From Nephromyces sp. MM_2019 (taxonomy: Eukaryota; Apicomplexa; Aconoidasida; Nephromycida): DNA of 27,350 nt. Position numbers and translations under genes: made by a program. The notes under the pieces were generated by a model. That model saw only the letters and a program-made list of their open reading frames with translations. It was not told where the DNA came from and ran no database searches. Shown here piece after piece: positions 10,778 through 22,800 of the stretch (position 1 is its first letter; each line of letters opens with the position of its first letter). The DNA lies in NCBI GenBank assembly GCA_015657535.1, contig JADHZB010000797.1, positions 1 through 27,350 on the forward strand. Reading direction: 5' to 3'.

Positions 10778-11161
10778 AAGGACACTAGTAATATTGAATT
10801 TCTTTTCGGTATTACTGAAGACCAGCTTTATGCTCTCTTCTTCCTCTTTTTTGTGAAGATATTATCGGTTAGCTCAAGATTGAGCGGGAATATCAGTTTG
10901 CACAGTAAAAAACTCAACTCATTATCTAGCGTTAATATACTCATAAAAAGCCTCTTATTTTCACTTTTTAGATGTTTTTTGCTTAATTTTTCTTGTCGAG
11001 TTGCAGATACCTCGTTAAAAGCTGCTTTGTCTCTTCTCTCTCGTCAGTACCTTTTAGATGAAATTCACATCTTCTTGTGTTTATCCTCTGCTTCACTTGT
11101 TTTGAGTGTGTTTTTGTACTATATCTACTTGCTGAAAATTTTAAGAAAACCAGCGTCCTAG
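10778..11161 (+). CDS. Possible terminal exons of a small membrane protein
   Basis: The frame is open from AAG at 10778 to TAG at 11159-11161. A phase-matched intron can be drawn at 10905-11006 (donor GTAAAA, acceptor TTGCAG). Removing it joins CAC A to AT ACC and reads SLHNTSLK. The end is a hydrophobic helix with a basic tail (LLKILRKPAS, stop). Two families are weakly recalled by eye. One is ERD2/KDEL receptors, which have GIS..QxLYAL, SLYNTxMK and a YLYITKVL-like C-terminus; here GITEDQLYAL, SLHNTSLK and YYIYLLKIL. The other is Sec20-type SNAREs, which have a LSxxxRQxxLD motif before a C-terminal anchor; here LSLLSRQYLLD. Neither alignment is full length. The region is T-rich, which creates hydrophobic frames by chance, so both the gene and its family remain doubtful. 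Confidence 0.3.
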   Translation, partial: KDTSNIEFLFGITEDQLYALFFLFFVKILSVSSRLSGNISLHSKKLNSLSSVNILIKSLLFSLFRCFLLNFSCRVADTSLKAALSLLSRQYLLDEIHIFLCLSSASLVLSVFLYYIYLLKILRKPAS

Positions 11162-14100
11162 ACCCTCTCTTTTCTGCTTTGTGTGTATGTTTTTTCAAAG
11201 GGTATTGCATCTACAACTAAGGACTTGTTGATACTTTATTAGGTGTTTTTTTTCAGCAGAGATTAGCTTTTTTTTGTGTTTACCTTCTTTGGGGGATGAA
11301 ATATGAGGGAAAAACCCAAGGGAAACAATTTTAAAGCTGTAGTTTGTTTAGAATACTAGGGAGATACACCATTATGGAGAAGAATTGCCACGGTTTAATA
11401 CGCTGCTTATTACTACCTTCTTGACTAGTAATTGCTGACTTTTAGGCATTTTATTTGGTAGGCTTTGAACCCCCAATTTTCTAGGATTTTTGCTGGAAAT
11501 GCGAGAAATTTTTCTGTTACTTGCAGTGATAGGAGGGGATATTTTTCCTTGTTCATTGCTTTGTGTGTGTTACTGTGTATCTATGTGCGTGTTTGTGTGT
11601 GCATGTGTGTTTATGCATGTGTGTTTGTGTATATATGCCCGGATTTTGATGAATTTCTGTATTAGTGCCCCGTGTGTGTGATTATGTATATATGTGTGTG
11701 TTTCTTTGTTTCTCCCATTCCATATCCTGTCTCTTCACAAGTATTTTGAGATTTTTCTAGCCTGGCTCAAATAAACTCCTTTTCATGATTTTAGAGGAGT
11801 CTTCTCCACAGCAAAAGAGATGGATATTGAGAAAAAGAGAGATGTGAAGAGATTGAGAAATTGATAGAATTTGATGAATCAACAACTTGATAGGGGGATA
11901 CATATAGATTTGTTTTTTTAGAATCCTCTCTCCTTTCTTATTGTTTATATACAGTGTACCTTTTGTGAAAAACAACGAAAAATGTGTATTATAGGTATTT
12001 TTCGCATCAAAAGGTACTTTTCGGGGAAAATTTTGCGTTTTTACCTCCTTTTGGATGTTCTAGGATGGAAATTAACAATTCTTCCTGCTGTTTTATGCTC
12101 ATAATAGTGATATTTCTTGATACTTTTCAATGAAAAGAAGTCTTTTTTGGTGTGTGAGTTCAATTTAGACTGTAATGGCTGGATATTAACGTCTTCAAAT
12201 CATATCTTAGTAAACACACGTTATTTTTTGCTCTTTTCCTTCTTTGCAAGTATCTCTGAGGGGTGTGTGACTTGCCAAGACGTCAACGTACTGCAATTAT
12301 ACTTAAAAAGCCTACTAGCTGTGTGTGCAAGACACGCTCCTTAGCCTGTTCGTAGGCGTTGAATTATTCGTATAACAGAGTTTATTTAACCATTTCCTTT
12401 TGTATATATTTTTTCATAATTGACGGTTTTGGTTGTGCAGTATACCACAAACTATGGAATAATTCGTTACTAGATTTTTAATTGGCAGCCTTGAACTTCA
12501 TGCTGCGGTTGTGTGCGTGTGTGTGTGCCTGTGTGTGCGAGAGAAAATGTGCTTGTTTATGCGTGAGAGTCCTGTAAAATTTTATAGGTTTGCGAGGAAG
12601 CGATGGGCTGATGTGTATGTGAGTCCAGTTACCGGTCATGCATGTGAGAAAGCAATTGGCTGGTGTGCGTATGTGATGGATTTTTTTATTGAATGTTTGT
12701 ACTCTTTTGGAACTTTCTTTCGTCTAATGCTGTGTATACCGAAATTTATGTGTCTGTTCTTTTTTTTCCCGCGAATCTTGCACGAAAGAGGGGAAAGTTA
12801 GCTTAATCTCTTCACCGTAAGTTTCGTCATCATATACAGCCAATTTACGCGCACACATGAGCTCACCCAGAAGGCGGCAAGTTCAACGCAGAAGCTTAAT
12901 GCTTTTTCTGTGATTATCGGAAGATAATTGCAGTGCGTACGTTTCGTAGAATCTCGAGTTTTTCGCCTTTGTGCGATCATAGCGAGTCTGCATCATATTC
13001 ATCTATTAGCTCCCATTTTAAAGGGGGATTTTTAAATTTATGCATGTTGCTAGAGTGTGTGTGTGTACAGGTGTTGACGTGTGCTTGTACGTTATGCCAA
13101 AGTACTTGTGTGTGTCATGCGAATATGTGTGCGAAAGTTTTTTTTGCCGTTTGAATTTGTGTTTTTTACGGAAGTTCTTGTGTGTCTCGTGAATGTGGGT
13201 GTTGTGCGAAAGCATTTATATGTGTGTTATTCTCGTCTGTTTACACGCTACTATGTTGTGTTATTGTTATTTACTTACAGTTCTGTGGGTTTAATTTTCA
13301 TGCTCCAAGCTGTCATGAACTGCACACATGACAGATTTGCTTGTGTGAGGATTTATTATACGCTTGGTCTTACGATTTTTATTACCATTTTACTTATTTT
13401 ACCCTATATGTGTGTAATTTTAGTAATTCAACAGCTTTTCCTGCTAAAATTAGTGCGTGTTCGCCATCTGCTGATATTCAAGCAGATTGTAAAAAATATG
13501 AACAAGCTACTATATATAGGTTTTATTGTTTATAGGCTGCTCTTGGTATGTCAAGCTCTGTGATTGTCTTTGAGGCTCTATGTGAGGCCGTGTGTGGGAA
13601 TTTTTGGTGAAAATGTCTACATCTATGTGAAATTCTGCTGGTGAAGTTCTGTGTGTGAAATCGCATGTGTGTTTGACAGTCGCTGATTGGGTAGGAAACT
13701 CTCCTTGCCCAGGTTATTATTATGTGCAAACCATCCTTCTCAAGCTCATTAATAGGAGATACAGCAGATAGGCACACACCAGATAAATTCGATGTGAAAT
13801 GCACCCACGTTAGAACTGATGAAATTACGCGCATAGGTTCAGACAAATATGCACACAAATATAGGTTTACAGAGGTATGCATAGTTACAGGATTAGAGTG
13901 GCGTACAGACACCATCAAAGAAAATATACGCGGATATTAGCAAAGAAGTATAACACACATCTTTACGCAGCTACAGACACACACAGCAGCGCCCATATAC
14001 TCACAACGTCCATACACACACAACACCTAAACACACACAGCAACTCCCATACACACCAACATCGACGCGCACGTACCTATAAACCATCAACGCACCCGCA

Positions 14101-15479
14101 ACACAGGTAATCTTAGGTTTCTCTATATTTCCGAGGATCATATTTTCCCACAAATCGCTGCATTTTCCTTTATTCCTCTCCTTTACTGGGAGTCAAGCAG
14201 TGGTTTTTGCGGTCATCCCTCGCCCCTCTTTATCTCTACCTTTTAACAAAAATTCCCACCGAGGTAACTCGAAAAACAGTGACGACATCGATTAACTCGG
14301 TAGATTTCCAGAAAATGTTACTCGGTGTGTGGCATTTCTCTTCATTTATTCATCATCGACGCAGAAAAAGTGGTTTCTCAAGTGAATTCTATGTTTTGAT
14401 TACTTGTCATTGTGTGCTATTCTGACTCAAAAAACGAGAAGGAAACGTTCAAGCAAGCAAGACCAAATTATAAAGAGATATATTATTTAAGATTATAATA
14501 TTATCATAAACCAGTGATGCATTTTAAAGAATATTTTCCCCCTTAATATCTGACGGCTTTGGAAGATCAAGGAACCGCTTTCACAGTACGCCGCCGGGAG
14601 GTAGCTTACTGCAGACATTGCTTTCTCACCGATTTTACGATAAGAATAACTAGCCTTGTTCAGAAAATGCCGTATGAAAAAAAAGGCTTCAAAAACTTAA
14701 AACTTGCCAAATAACGCTAACGACACCGGCTAGATGGTCGCAGAGATACTCAAAAAAACTTGCAGAGACATATTAGGAGCTCATAGTGGAAGCTTTAGTA
14801 AACTCACGCAAGTGGTAAAAAGGTGTGAAATTTCAAGAAGTAGCTACTTCTGTAATGTATTAAGATGAAGGAGACGATGAATGGATCGGGTAGATTCTGG
14901 TGATGTAGTTGGCATGTTTTAGAGCTGCATCTTGAAGGGCGAGATAAAACATCTTGCTCCTGATTAGCTACATGTGCTTTTGGGCTGTGCAAGGCGTTTT
15001 CTGTCGAAAAACATAAGCGTGTCTCCCACTGAGGATGATAAAAGAGAAGAGTATGAATCTTAGAGTGAGCTAGAAGGACGTCAGCTAAACCAAGTTTGTT
15101 GCAAAATAACGTTTAGTGCGCATGAAATCTTCAAAACAGGTGCGGGGAAGGCTTTCGCACACACTCACAAGTAATCTGTGGCCTTGTGAGGAGTTTACAA
15201 GCAGGAACTTTATAAATTTCGAAGTGCATCTCTGCTCAAGTTGAAAATTTTGAGATATCTTGATGAAGTTATAGAAAAATAGTCGTTTTTATGCGTATCA
15301 ATCTTGCAAGACGTCTTTTCTAGAAATCACAGCTAATTGCGTTTTGTTTTTGTTTGCACACAATACGGATGCATTGATCCCATTAAGCATAGTAGTAGGA
15401 AGAAATCTTCCACCAATTGGCATGCATACGAAATCATCTAGAACTACATTGAATGAAGTCACTTATCACCAACTAGCAC

Positions 15480-15635
15480 ACGCACACTGGGCACCACACG
15501 GGAATAATATATCAACAACACGCACACAGGAATCATATATCACCAAGACACACCCACGGGAATCATGTCAACAACGAACGCGCAACCACTACGACACACA
15601 TATAACCACTACGACACAGACACAACCATTACGAT
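15480..15635. repeat. Degenerate CA-rich tandem repeat
   Basis: Units of roughly 25 to 30 bases recur, of the form CACGCACAC...GGAATCATATATCA, followed by ACCACTACGACACA-type units (period about 20). An open frame of 97 codons (15344-15637) runs through it; its second half simply translates the repeat (His/Thr/Arg/Gln-rich). Confidence 0.6.
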
Positions 15636-16243
15636 AGCTCAGAAACGGCTACGATCCTCAGTAACTGCAGCACGGATATAAAACGAGCGCCACGTCACAC
15701 ATACACAAACAACACACACGAATACATGCACACACACAAGCACATACTCAGCACAAAGCAAAAGAGTGCTACAAATGAAAGCCTAATATGGTTCCAAATA
15801 TTGTAATGATTTGCTTGTTATCTCCTAGTGTATGAAGTTTCAAAAGCTACACTTCAGCCTGGAACCTCTTTCACTTCGCAGTTTCCCACAAGGTGAAATT
15901 CCTGTAAAATAGCGTTGCTACTTCTCCAACGTATTCAAGACTAGTTTCCCGTATTTACAGCCAAAAACCCATCAAACATGTTCTTCTTTATTAGCTTTCA
16001 TCATGATCCATGAGATTCTTCTGTAGCCTTTTGGATTGCTCTTTACATCGAAAAGGCTTAGACTAGAGTCAATTACAACATATAAGTTAGCATGTGATTT
16101 GGTAATCCTTTGATAGATACAAGAGACACTTACTGCGTGTGTTACTACTATCTGATGAAGATTCTACTCACCTATCGTAAGTGTGAGAAGAAGCATCTAT
16201 GGGTGGCCGTTCCTGCTAAGCAAAAGTCTCGGATAAAATGATC

Positions 16244-16259
16244 AATTTGTATACAAATT
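16244..16259. repeat. Perfect 16-base palindrome
   Basis: AATTTGTATACAAATT is a perfect dyad, about 600 bases upstream of the SLC44-like start codon. It could be a dimeric protein-binding site, but a palindrome of this size in AT-rich DNA may be chance. Confidence 0.6.
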
Positions 16260-16279
16260 AGTATATTCTTCTATAGTAG

Positions 16280-16396
16280 GGTGTGTGTGTTATACTGGAT
16301 TTGGTGTGTGTTTTATATGGTGTGTGTGTTATACTGGATTTGGTGTGTGTTTTATATGGTGTGTGTGTTATTCTGAGTTTGGTGTTTGCTTTATAT
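16280..16396. repeat. 39-base tandem repeat, 3 copies
   Basis: A unit of 39 bases (GGTGTGTGTGTTATACTGGA followed by TTTGGTGTGTGTTTTATAT) occurs three times; the third copy is diverged. Because 39 is a multiple of 3, it yields a spurious frame with a 13-residue repeat. Confidence 0.85.
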
Positions 16397-16607
16397 GGCG
16401 TTTGCGTGCGTTACCCTCAATTGCATTTCTTCATTAACTTGCGCTGTGGAAGAAAAAGTGCTGTTTTATTTGGTATGATCAGCCTTTTGTGTGACCTTCA
16501 AACATGCAGGTATACCATTGCGGTAACTTAAGCTTCCCAACGTAATTTTAAGCCGGAAGTCTACTGTGGAGGAGTGGATGAGTCGAAGTTTACTCCCTTC
16601 ATACACA

Positions 16608-16716
16608 CAAGAAGAAGGGGCTGCTCTGACAAACTTCCTCCCCAAAAAAAGAAGAGGCCACTCTGACAAAGTGTACTTCACAGAAGAGGAAGAGGCCGCT
16701 CTGACAAACATCCTTC
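16608..16716. repeat. 37-38-base degenerate tandem repeat, 3 copies
   Basis: CTCTGACAAA recurs at 16624, 16661 and 16699, each time preceded by a GAAGARGRGGCYR-like purine-rich part and followed by TTCCTCC-, GTACTTCA- or CATCCTTCA-like sequence. It lies about 140-250 bases before the SLC44-like ATG, probably in the promoter, the 5' UTR or an intron of the leader. An ATG-started frame of 70 codons (16566-16778) crosses it; this could be an upstream ORF if the region is in the mRNA. Confidence 0.7.
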
Positions 16717-16840
16717 ACACACACAACAGAAACAAGCAACTCACTCCAAAGTTCACCCCGTTCACACATGCACTTTGAATTCCACAGCAACTCGATTCTT
16801 TTTGTAACTTTTGCAGCACACAGAGCTTACCACAAAATAA

Positions 16841-16852
16841 CTGTTTTTGCAG
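16841..16852 (+). promoter_or_regulatory. Splice-acceptor-like tract four bases before the SLC44-like start codon
   Basis: CTGTTTTTGCAG ends four bases (CAAG) before the ATG at 16857. A second TTTTGCAG ends at 16816. The arrangement mirrors the acceptor directly before the ABC transporter ATG at 2978 and points to an intron in the 5' leader or to leader trans-splicing. Confidence 0.5.
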
Positions 16853-16856
16853 CAAG

Positions 16857-19800
16857 ATGAGACAGAGCTCATTGCATTACAATGAAAAGGATAATCCTAT
16901 TTTAGATGCTAATTCCCACAGAACAGCGTTACTTCCTCGTGCAACTCCAGAGAATTATCAAAATTCAAACCAGTATGAAGATAGTGCTCAAGTAGAGCTA
17001 GAAGATGCGAATGATGCTGCATGGGGAGAGCAGCATCGTGACGCTGCCTGGCATAATGATGCAAACTATTCGCTGATTCGGGCGGGGTATGGAAGGGCTA
17101 GAAACTTTGAGATAATCTCAAACTTTTGGGATCAAGTACGGCAACCGGGAGAAGATGTGGAAGAATTTCATAGACAGCAACAGCGTGCGTTGTATGCTCC
17201 TCAGCGAAACTATGAAAATAATCTAAGCTTCTGGGGAAGGGGTCCCCAAGGAAATCGGTAAAGCACTGTGTGTCTGTTTGTTTGCCTGCCTTGGTGGATG
17301 ATTGAGGGAATTTGATTCATTGGTGATGTAGAGGGGAGGTTTTTTGCTTTGCTAGAAGATGAAGAGAGTGAAGTAGGGGAAAACTGTGAAGTTTTGGATG
17401 ATCATGAAGTACACGGCGAATATGAAGAAGGGGAAATCGCTGTTTCTACAGCCTCCGAGTTTTGATGTTAATATTGTGGGCGTTCTTTGATGTCTGTATG
17501 TTAAAAAATATAGCTTTCTTGAAAAACGGCGGATTTGCAGGAGGAAGATACAGTTTGTGAGTTGCTTTTCGTAGAGGTTTCATTGCTTGGAAGCTCTCTT
17601 TCTGGCGATTCTACAATCTCTCATTTTATATATGCACCTTTCCCTCTTTGTGTGTATGTTCCCCTGTCGCTTCTGTGGATGTTTTCCTCCGTTTCCTCCT
17701 TTTCTTTGTTTACTCTGCTTGCTTTTGTCACTCACCTTCCAGCGATAAGTTATTCCACTTGCTCCACTTTCACTCCTCAGTTGCTCCACTTTCACCCTCC
17801 AGCTCTCAATTATTCCACTTTATCCCCCACCCCCTACTTCCCCCCCCATGTAGGCTAAACACTCCCCAATAAAATTGACAAATCTCCCGCGTCTTCTCAT
17901 TCATTTTCTCCCGTTTTGATAGTTTTTTCGCTCAACTTTCATTTTTAAAGGCAAACACGAGAAAACTACGCAGTTTGGGAGAATACCTTCAGAAAAGGGT
18001 CCATGTATGACTTGGGCCTAGGCCCTATGATTCCGCGTGTTGCTACAAACAGTGCGTATCTGCTGATCTTCGGGATTGCGTGGATTTTATACCTCATATT
18101 TTCAGCAAGAAGCATGATAGAAGGTGAGTTGTACGTGTGTTTGTTGTGGTGAGAAGAGTTATGTGACAGGAGTTGTGTCTATGCGTACGTTGTTTTGGCA
18201 GCGAGAGATATGTAACAGGAATTGAGTTTTCTGTGTGTGTGCTGCTTTGGCGAGAGCTGTAATGAAATATGAGTTCTGTGCGCGTCTTTCTTCATGGTAT
18301 AGAGGGGTATGTAATAGCAGTCGAGCTCTTTCTGTGTGTGTGCTGCTTTGGTAGCGGCGAACATGTAGAAGCTGAATTTAAGGCTAGAGATTATGTTTCT
18401 AAGATTAGGGTTTCTCTAAGTAGCTGGATACGGGTCTGAAAAACTGCTTGACTGTGTGTGATTTCTTCAGGAAACCCGTGGAGGCTTACAAGAGGAGCAG
18501 ATCATATGGTAAACCCTTAAAGTAACTGAAGAAATAATCGTTTAATTTGCTCGTTTCTCTAGATGTATACGTGACTTTCCAAGGTGTATGTTTATAGGTG
18601 TGTGTGTGTTTTTTTTAGCTTTATTTTTATGTATGTATGTGTGTATATGTATGTATATGTATGGATGTAGCTATTTGAGTGAGTGTGCATATATGTATGT
18701 GTATGTGCATGTTTTGTGGGATGCAGTGTGTGTCCCTTCACACCAACTAGCAGTTTCTCACTACACTTTATATGTTTTCACTCATTTTTTACTTGTATGT
18801 GCGCATCTTCAGGGCAGGGTGTGTGGGATAGATAAAGAAGTGCGTGGATTTCCATTGTTATATTTCCCCTCAAAACTCCCTCCTAATTCACCGCAAGACT
18901 CAGAGCTGGCACAATCTGATTTAATAGCGGTAAAGCCTCTAAAAACAGCTTTTTCTCTGTTTTTTGTAGAAAAAAACGAAATTTTCAGAGTTTAGATGAA
19001 ATGATGATTTTTAGGTTTTTGAAGAGGAAAAAAGATGGTTTTTAGCTTGAAGGTGTGTGTATGTCTGCGTGTGGGTGTGTGTGTGTGTGTGGGTGGGTGT
19101 GTGTGTGTGGGTGGGTGTGTGTGTGTGTGGGTGGGTGTGTTACTGTGTGGGCTTGTGTGAGTGATTGGTATTTCTATGGGTGTACGCATGTATATATTTA
19201 TGTATTAGTATGTTTTGTGCGTCCCTTTTTTTAAGTGTGCACTTGTCGTTTTGTGAGTGTGCTTGGCTTCATGCCAAATTTCAAGCTTTAAGGTAGCTTT
19301 TATGATTTAATCTCATTAAGCAGGAGGGTTTTGCTCTGGTAGGTGTGTACTAGCAAATGCCCAAGAGAGTTTAGTGATACAAATCGTCCTGGAGGGTGTG
19401 CTCCTGATGAATCGGAAGGTGGATTCTGCACTTGGTCAGTAACTGCATATGTGAATGTATGTGAGTGTGTGTGAATGTGTGTGTCCGTTATCTTTCTGTT
19501 GCACTCATTAAACTCCTGTAGAAGCTTCGTTGGTATAAATCGCTTCGTCTGATCATTTTCATGAGAGCTTCAAATGTATTTAGTACATCTTGCTGCCTTG
19601 TGTGTGTATGTGCAGACGTTTGCCTGCGCTTTGTTCGCTTCTTTGAAAATTTGCATCTCATCTTCATGTGAATCTATTTTCTACATCTTATCTACGTATT
19701 GTCTTCTTTCTTTTAAAAGAAACCTCAAAAAACCTCAAAAAACCTCAAAAAACATCTAAAAATCGCTAAAAATTCCTCATATCTTCATGATTTTAACGGT

Positions 19801-22800
19801 GTGTATGTGTGTTTCTTGGATTTTTGGGCGTGTTTAACATATAGGTATGGAGCTAAGCCCACGATGATGATATTAAAGAGATTCTGCCTTTTTTCGCACA
19901 CGGCATCTTCAAGCAGCCCTTATGTAGCGCTCATGTCTTTTCACTGGAAATATTGGCTGGGAGATGCCCTAATATCATGGCCGGTAGATATTTTACATTT
20001 ATATATGGGATGAAAATGGTGAAGGCTATGTATATCTGCTTGTGTGTATGTGTGTGTGTGGGTGGGTGTAGTGTGTGTGTGGGTATGTGTGCGTGTGTGT
20101 GTGGGTGTGTGTGGGTGCACATGTGTGTGTATGTGCAGCTGCACATGCTTGTGTATGTAAATCTTTCAGCTTCTCTATGTGTACATATTTTTTCGTGTGC
20201 ATGCATTTGTTTGTACCTCTTTGTGTGTGTCTCTTGTGTGTGTGTATGCACGTATTTGTCCTTTTGTGTGCTTACATCAAACTTTTCACAACCCCATGCT
20301 TTTGACGCTTTTGTTTTGTATTCTTTCAAGGCTACTATATTAACTAGAGATTCTGCCTATTAAGCAGCTCTTCTTCCTTCTATTTTGACTTTTTTTAGGT
20401 GATTTTATTGAGCCCTTTTGCTGCTGTGCTGCTCTGTCTAATCTACTTCTGGTTTATGATGAAGGCTATCCATGTAATCGTAAGTTTATAGGAATTCTAT
20501 AGTGTTGCTACACTTTATAGAGAGCGTGTGTGTGTGTGGGTGGTTACGTGAGAGGACGAGCTTTTGCACACCAGTGAAAGTGAAGATGAGCCTAGTTGAG
20601 AGAGGGCCTTTTTTTTCAGGCCTTTTGTGTGTGTGGGTTTTTGGGTGTGTGTGAGTGTTTTTTTTGTGCGTATGTGTTTGTGTTTTGGTATGTGTAACAT
20701 ATGATAAGCTGTAATTATGAGTGTAGTGGGATTATGAAGATAGTGAAGATGAAGACGATGAAGATGAGACTGCTGCGTTCATCGCAATAACTGTGATGAG
20801 CTGAAAAGCTGGGATTATTTGGTGAATATTTGTTGCTTCAATCGATGTGCATTTTGAGCACTTTTCAAAGCATTTCGTTGCGTGTTTGCACCGATTTTGT
20901 ACTGTATTTACAAGCTACGAAAAGCTCCTGTGTGTTTGCTATGTTTTAGATTTGGATACTCCTCGTCGTCTCAGATTTTGCCCTCTTTGGTAAGTTAGTG
21001 TGCGAGCACGCTCTCACTCTTAAGTTCTCTGCCTTTTCAGTTTTTCTTCATGATAGAACTGAATTCGCTTAATTCTGTTATATTTTCAGTTTTATCGCCT
21101 CCTTTTGATGCACACACACACACGCGGAAACTCCCGTGTATCTGTGGTGTGTTTCTGCTTTTTAAAAGGATTTTTCGCTGTTTTTTAGGGCTTTGAACTT
21201 TTCTAGCGGATATTCAGCAGCTAAGGGTTTGTATGCTTATATAGTCATTCAAGGGAGTTTACATGTGTAATACATAAGAAACACACTAACAGTCTGTAGT
21301 ATTTCAGTGCTAAAAGTCGTACACATGGTATGTAATATCTCAGTGCAAGAGTCTGCAAACGCACAGGATATAGTATTATCATAGCAAAAAGATGCACACA
21401 CACAATTGATAGTATATATCAGGGCAAAAAGACGCACACACCCACGGTATATGGTATGTTAAAGTGCGTGCACGCACACATACACACATTTAGTATGTAG
21501 TATTATAACAAACACATATAAAAACTGCGATGAAATGATGTATCTCCTTATTCTCTCCAGATAAACAGCCATAAAGATTAGCATCTAGCTCTCGACCCTT
21601 TAACTTCTAGAAAAATAAAAACTTCCGGAAAGTCGATTTTTTCGCACACAGACAACACACACTCCTAGCACGAAGTGCTACTCAAGCAAAGATGCTGTTG
21701 AGAGATGCATCTGCATATCCCTTTAAAGATTCTTGCCTTTTTATCTGTGTTTTCTCTGCTTCCGAGATTCATCTAAAAAGCTGAAAAAACATTATTTTTA
21801 CGTATTTGACGTGTTTTTGCTTTGAAGATGGGGAGAGAAGATGTTTCTTCTCTGTTTTTTCTAATGCTTTCTGAGCATAGAGAGAGCTGCGAATTCCTTT
21901 GCTTTTCTGTGTGTAGGACTTGGACTTTTCTTCTTCTTGGAGAGCAAGGAACCTACTTATGTTGCCAACATCATGCCTGAGCAGCTGAATATCTTTATGG
22001 CAATCTTTTTGTGGATTTCTGCTGCTTTGTATCTTTTGCTGATTGCATTGTGGAGGAGGTAGGACGTGTGTATGTTTGTTTGTGGGTGTGTGGGTGGGTG
22101 CGTGTGTTTTTGTTGATGGCTGTGTAAATGTGAGTCCGTGGGTGTGGGTCTAGGCGCGTATATATGTTGGTGTGTATGCTTGTGTGTCGGTGTGTGTGTT
22201 AGTGGGTGTATCGCCGTGTATGTAGGTAGGAGAGGATGTATGTTCGTGTGTTTGTGTATACCATTGCCTGCACACCTAATACCTATATGCCTAACCTGTA
22301 TCTTCGTGTGGTTATGTGTGTATCTCTGTTTATGTGTGTGTCTATCTTTCTGTATCTTTCTCTCTCTCTGTGTCTCTGTATCTGAATGCATGTGTGTATC
22401 ACTCTATCTCTGTTTATCTCTCTATGTGTACGTACATCTCTCTTCCTTTTTATCCCTCCCTGTGTCTCTCTCTCTCTATGCTTGTTTCTCTTCACTTTTT
22501 GGCTTCAAACTATTCTATTCAAAATGTGTTCACACCATTCTTCTAGCATCTTCACTGAAGTATCCCATCTTTAGCCTCGAAAAACCTTCATCTCCATGCA
22601 AATTTAATCAAAAAACATTTTTTGACATTTTTTTCAGGCAGATAACTCTGTCTGCTTATGTATTGAAGACGGCAGCGAAGTTCTTATCCCAAGTTCCTCA
22701 TGTTTTGCTGGTTGCTTTGGTCTTCTCGAGCCTAATGTTGAGCTTCATCATCTTCGGATGTTGGAGTTTTCTTAGCGGATTATCTACTAGTCAGTGAGAA

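Larger units (their letters stand above)
11162..16856. other. Long intergenic region without a recognised gene
   Basis: About 5.7 kb with no exon chain I can support. TG-rich blocks on the + strand (about 11560-11700, 12500-13250, 16280-16400) alternate with CA-rich blocks (about 13760-14110, 15470-15780). If TG-richness marks sense-strand introns as in the two firm genes, the CA-rich part could hide introns of a - strand gene. However, I found no convincing exons in the reverse complement of 14110-15340. Several 60 to 100-codon frames exist but are unrecognised and repeat-driven. The rightmost few hundred bases should contain the promoter and leader of the SLC44-like gene. Confidence 0.5.

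Noticed and set aside
12117..12801. Frames of 75 and 96 codons
   Set aside because: No recognisable family. The second begins in a TG repeat. The exon-like segment at about 12250-12343 has no partner exons.
13722..13940. 73-codon frame that looks partly protein-like, followed by GTATGC
   Set aside because: The DNA is built from degenerate ATAGGCACACA- and GATA-like units, and no partner exons or family resemblance were found.
15344..15637. 97-codon frame
   Set aside because: The second half is a CA-rich tandem repeat; the first half is unrecognised and stands alone.
19931..20363. Overlapping + and - frames around a TG tract, 130-136 codons each
   Set aside because: Intron 6 of the SLC44-like gene is TG-rich; only 19845-19983 is exon.
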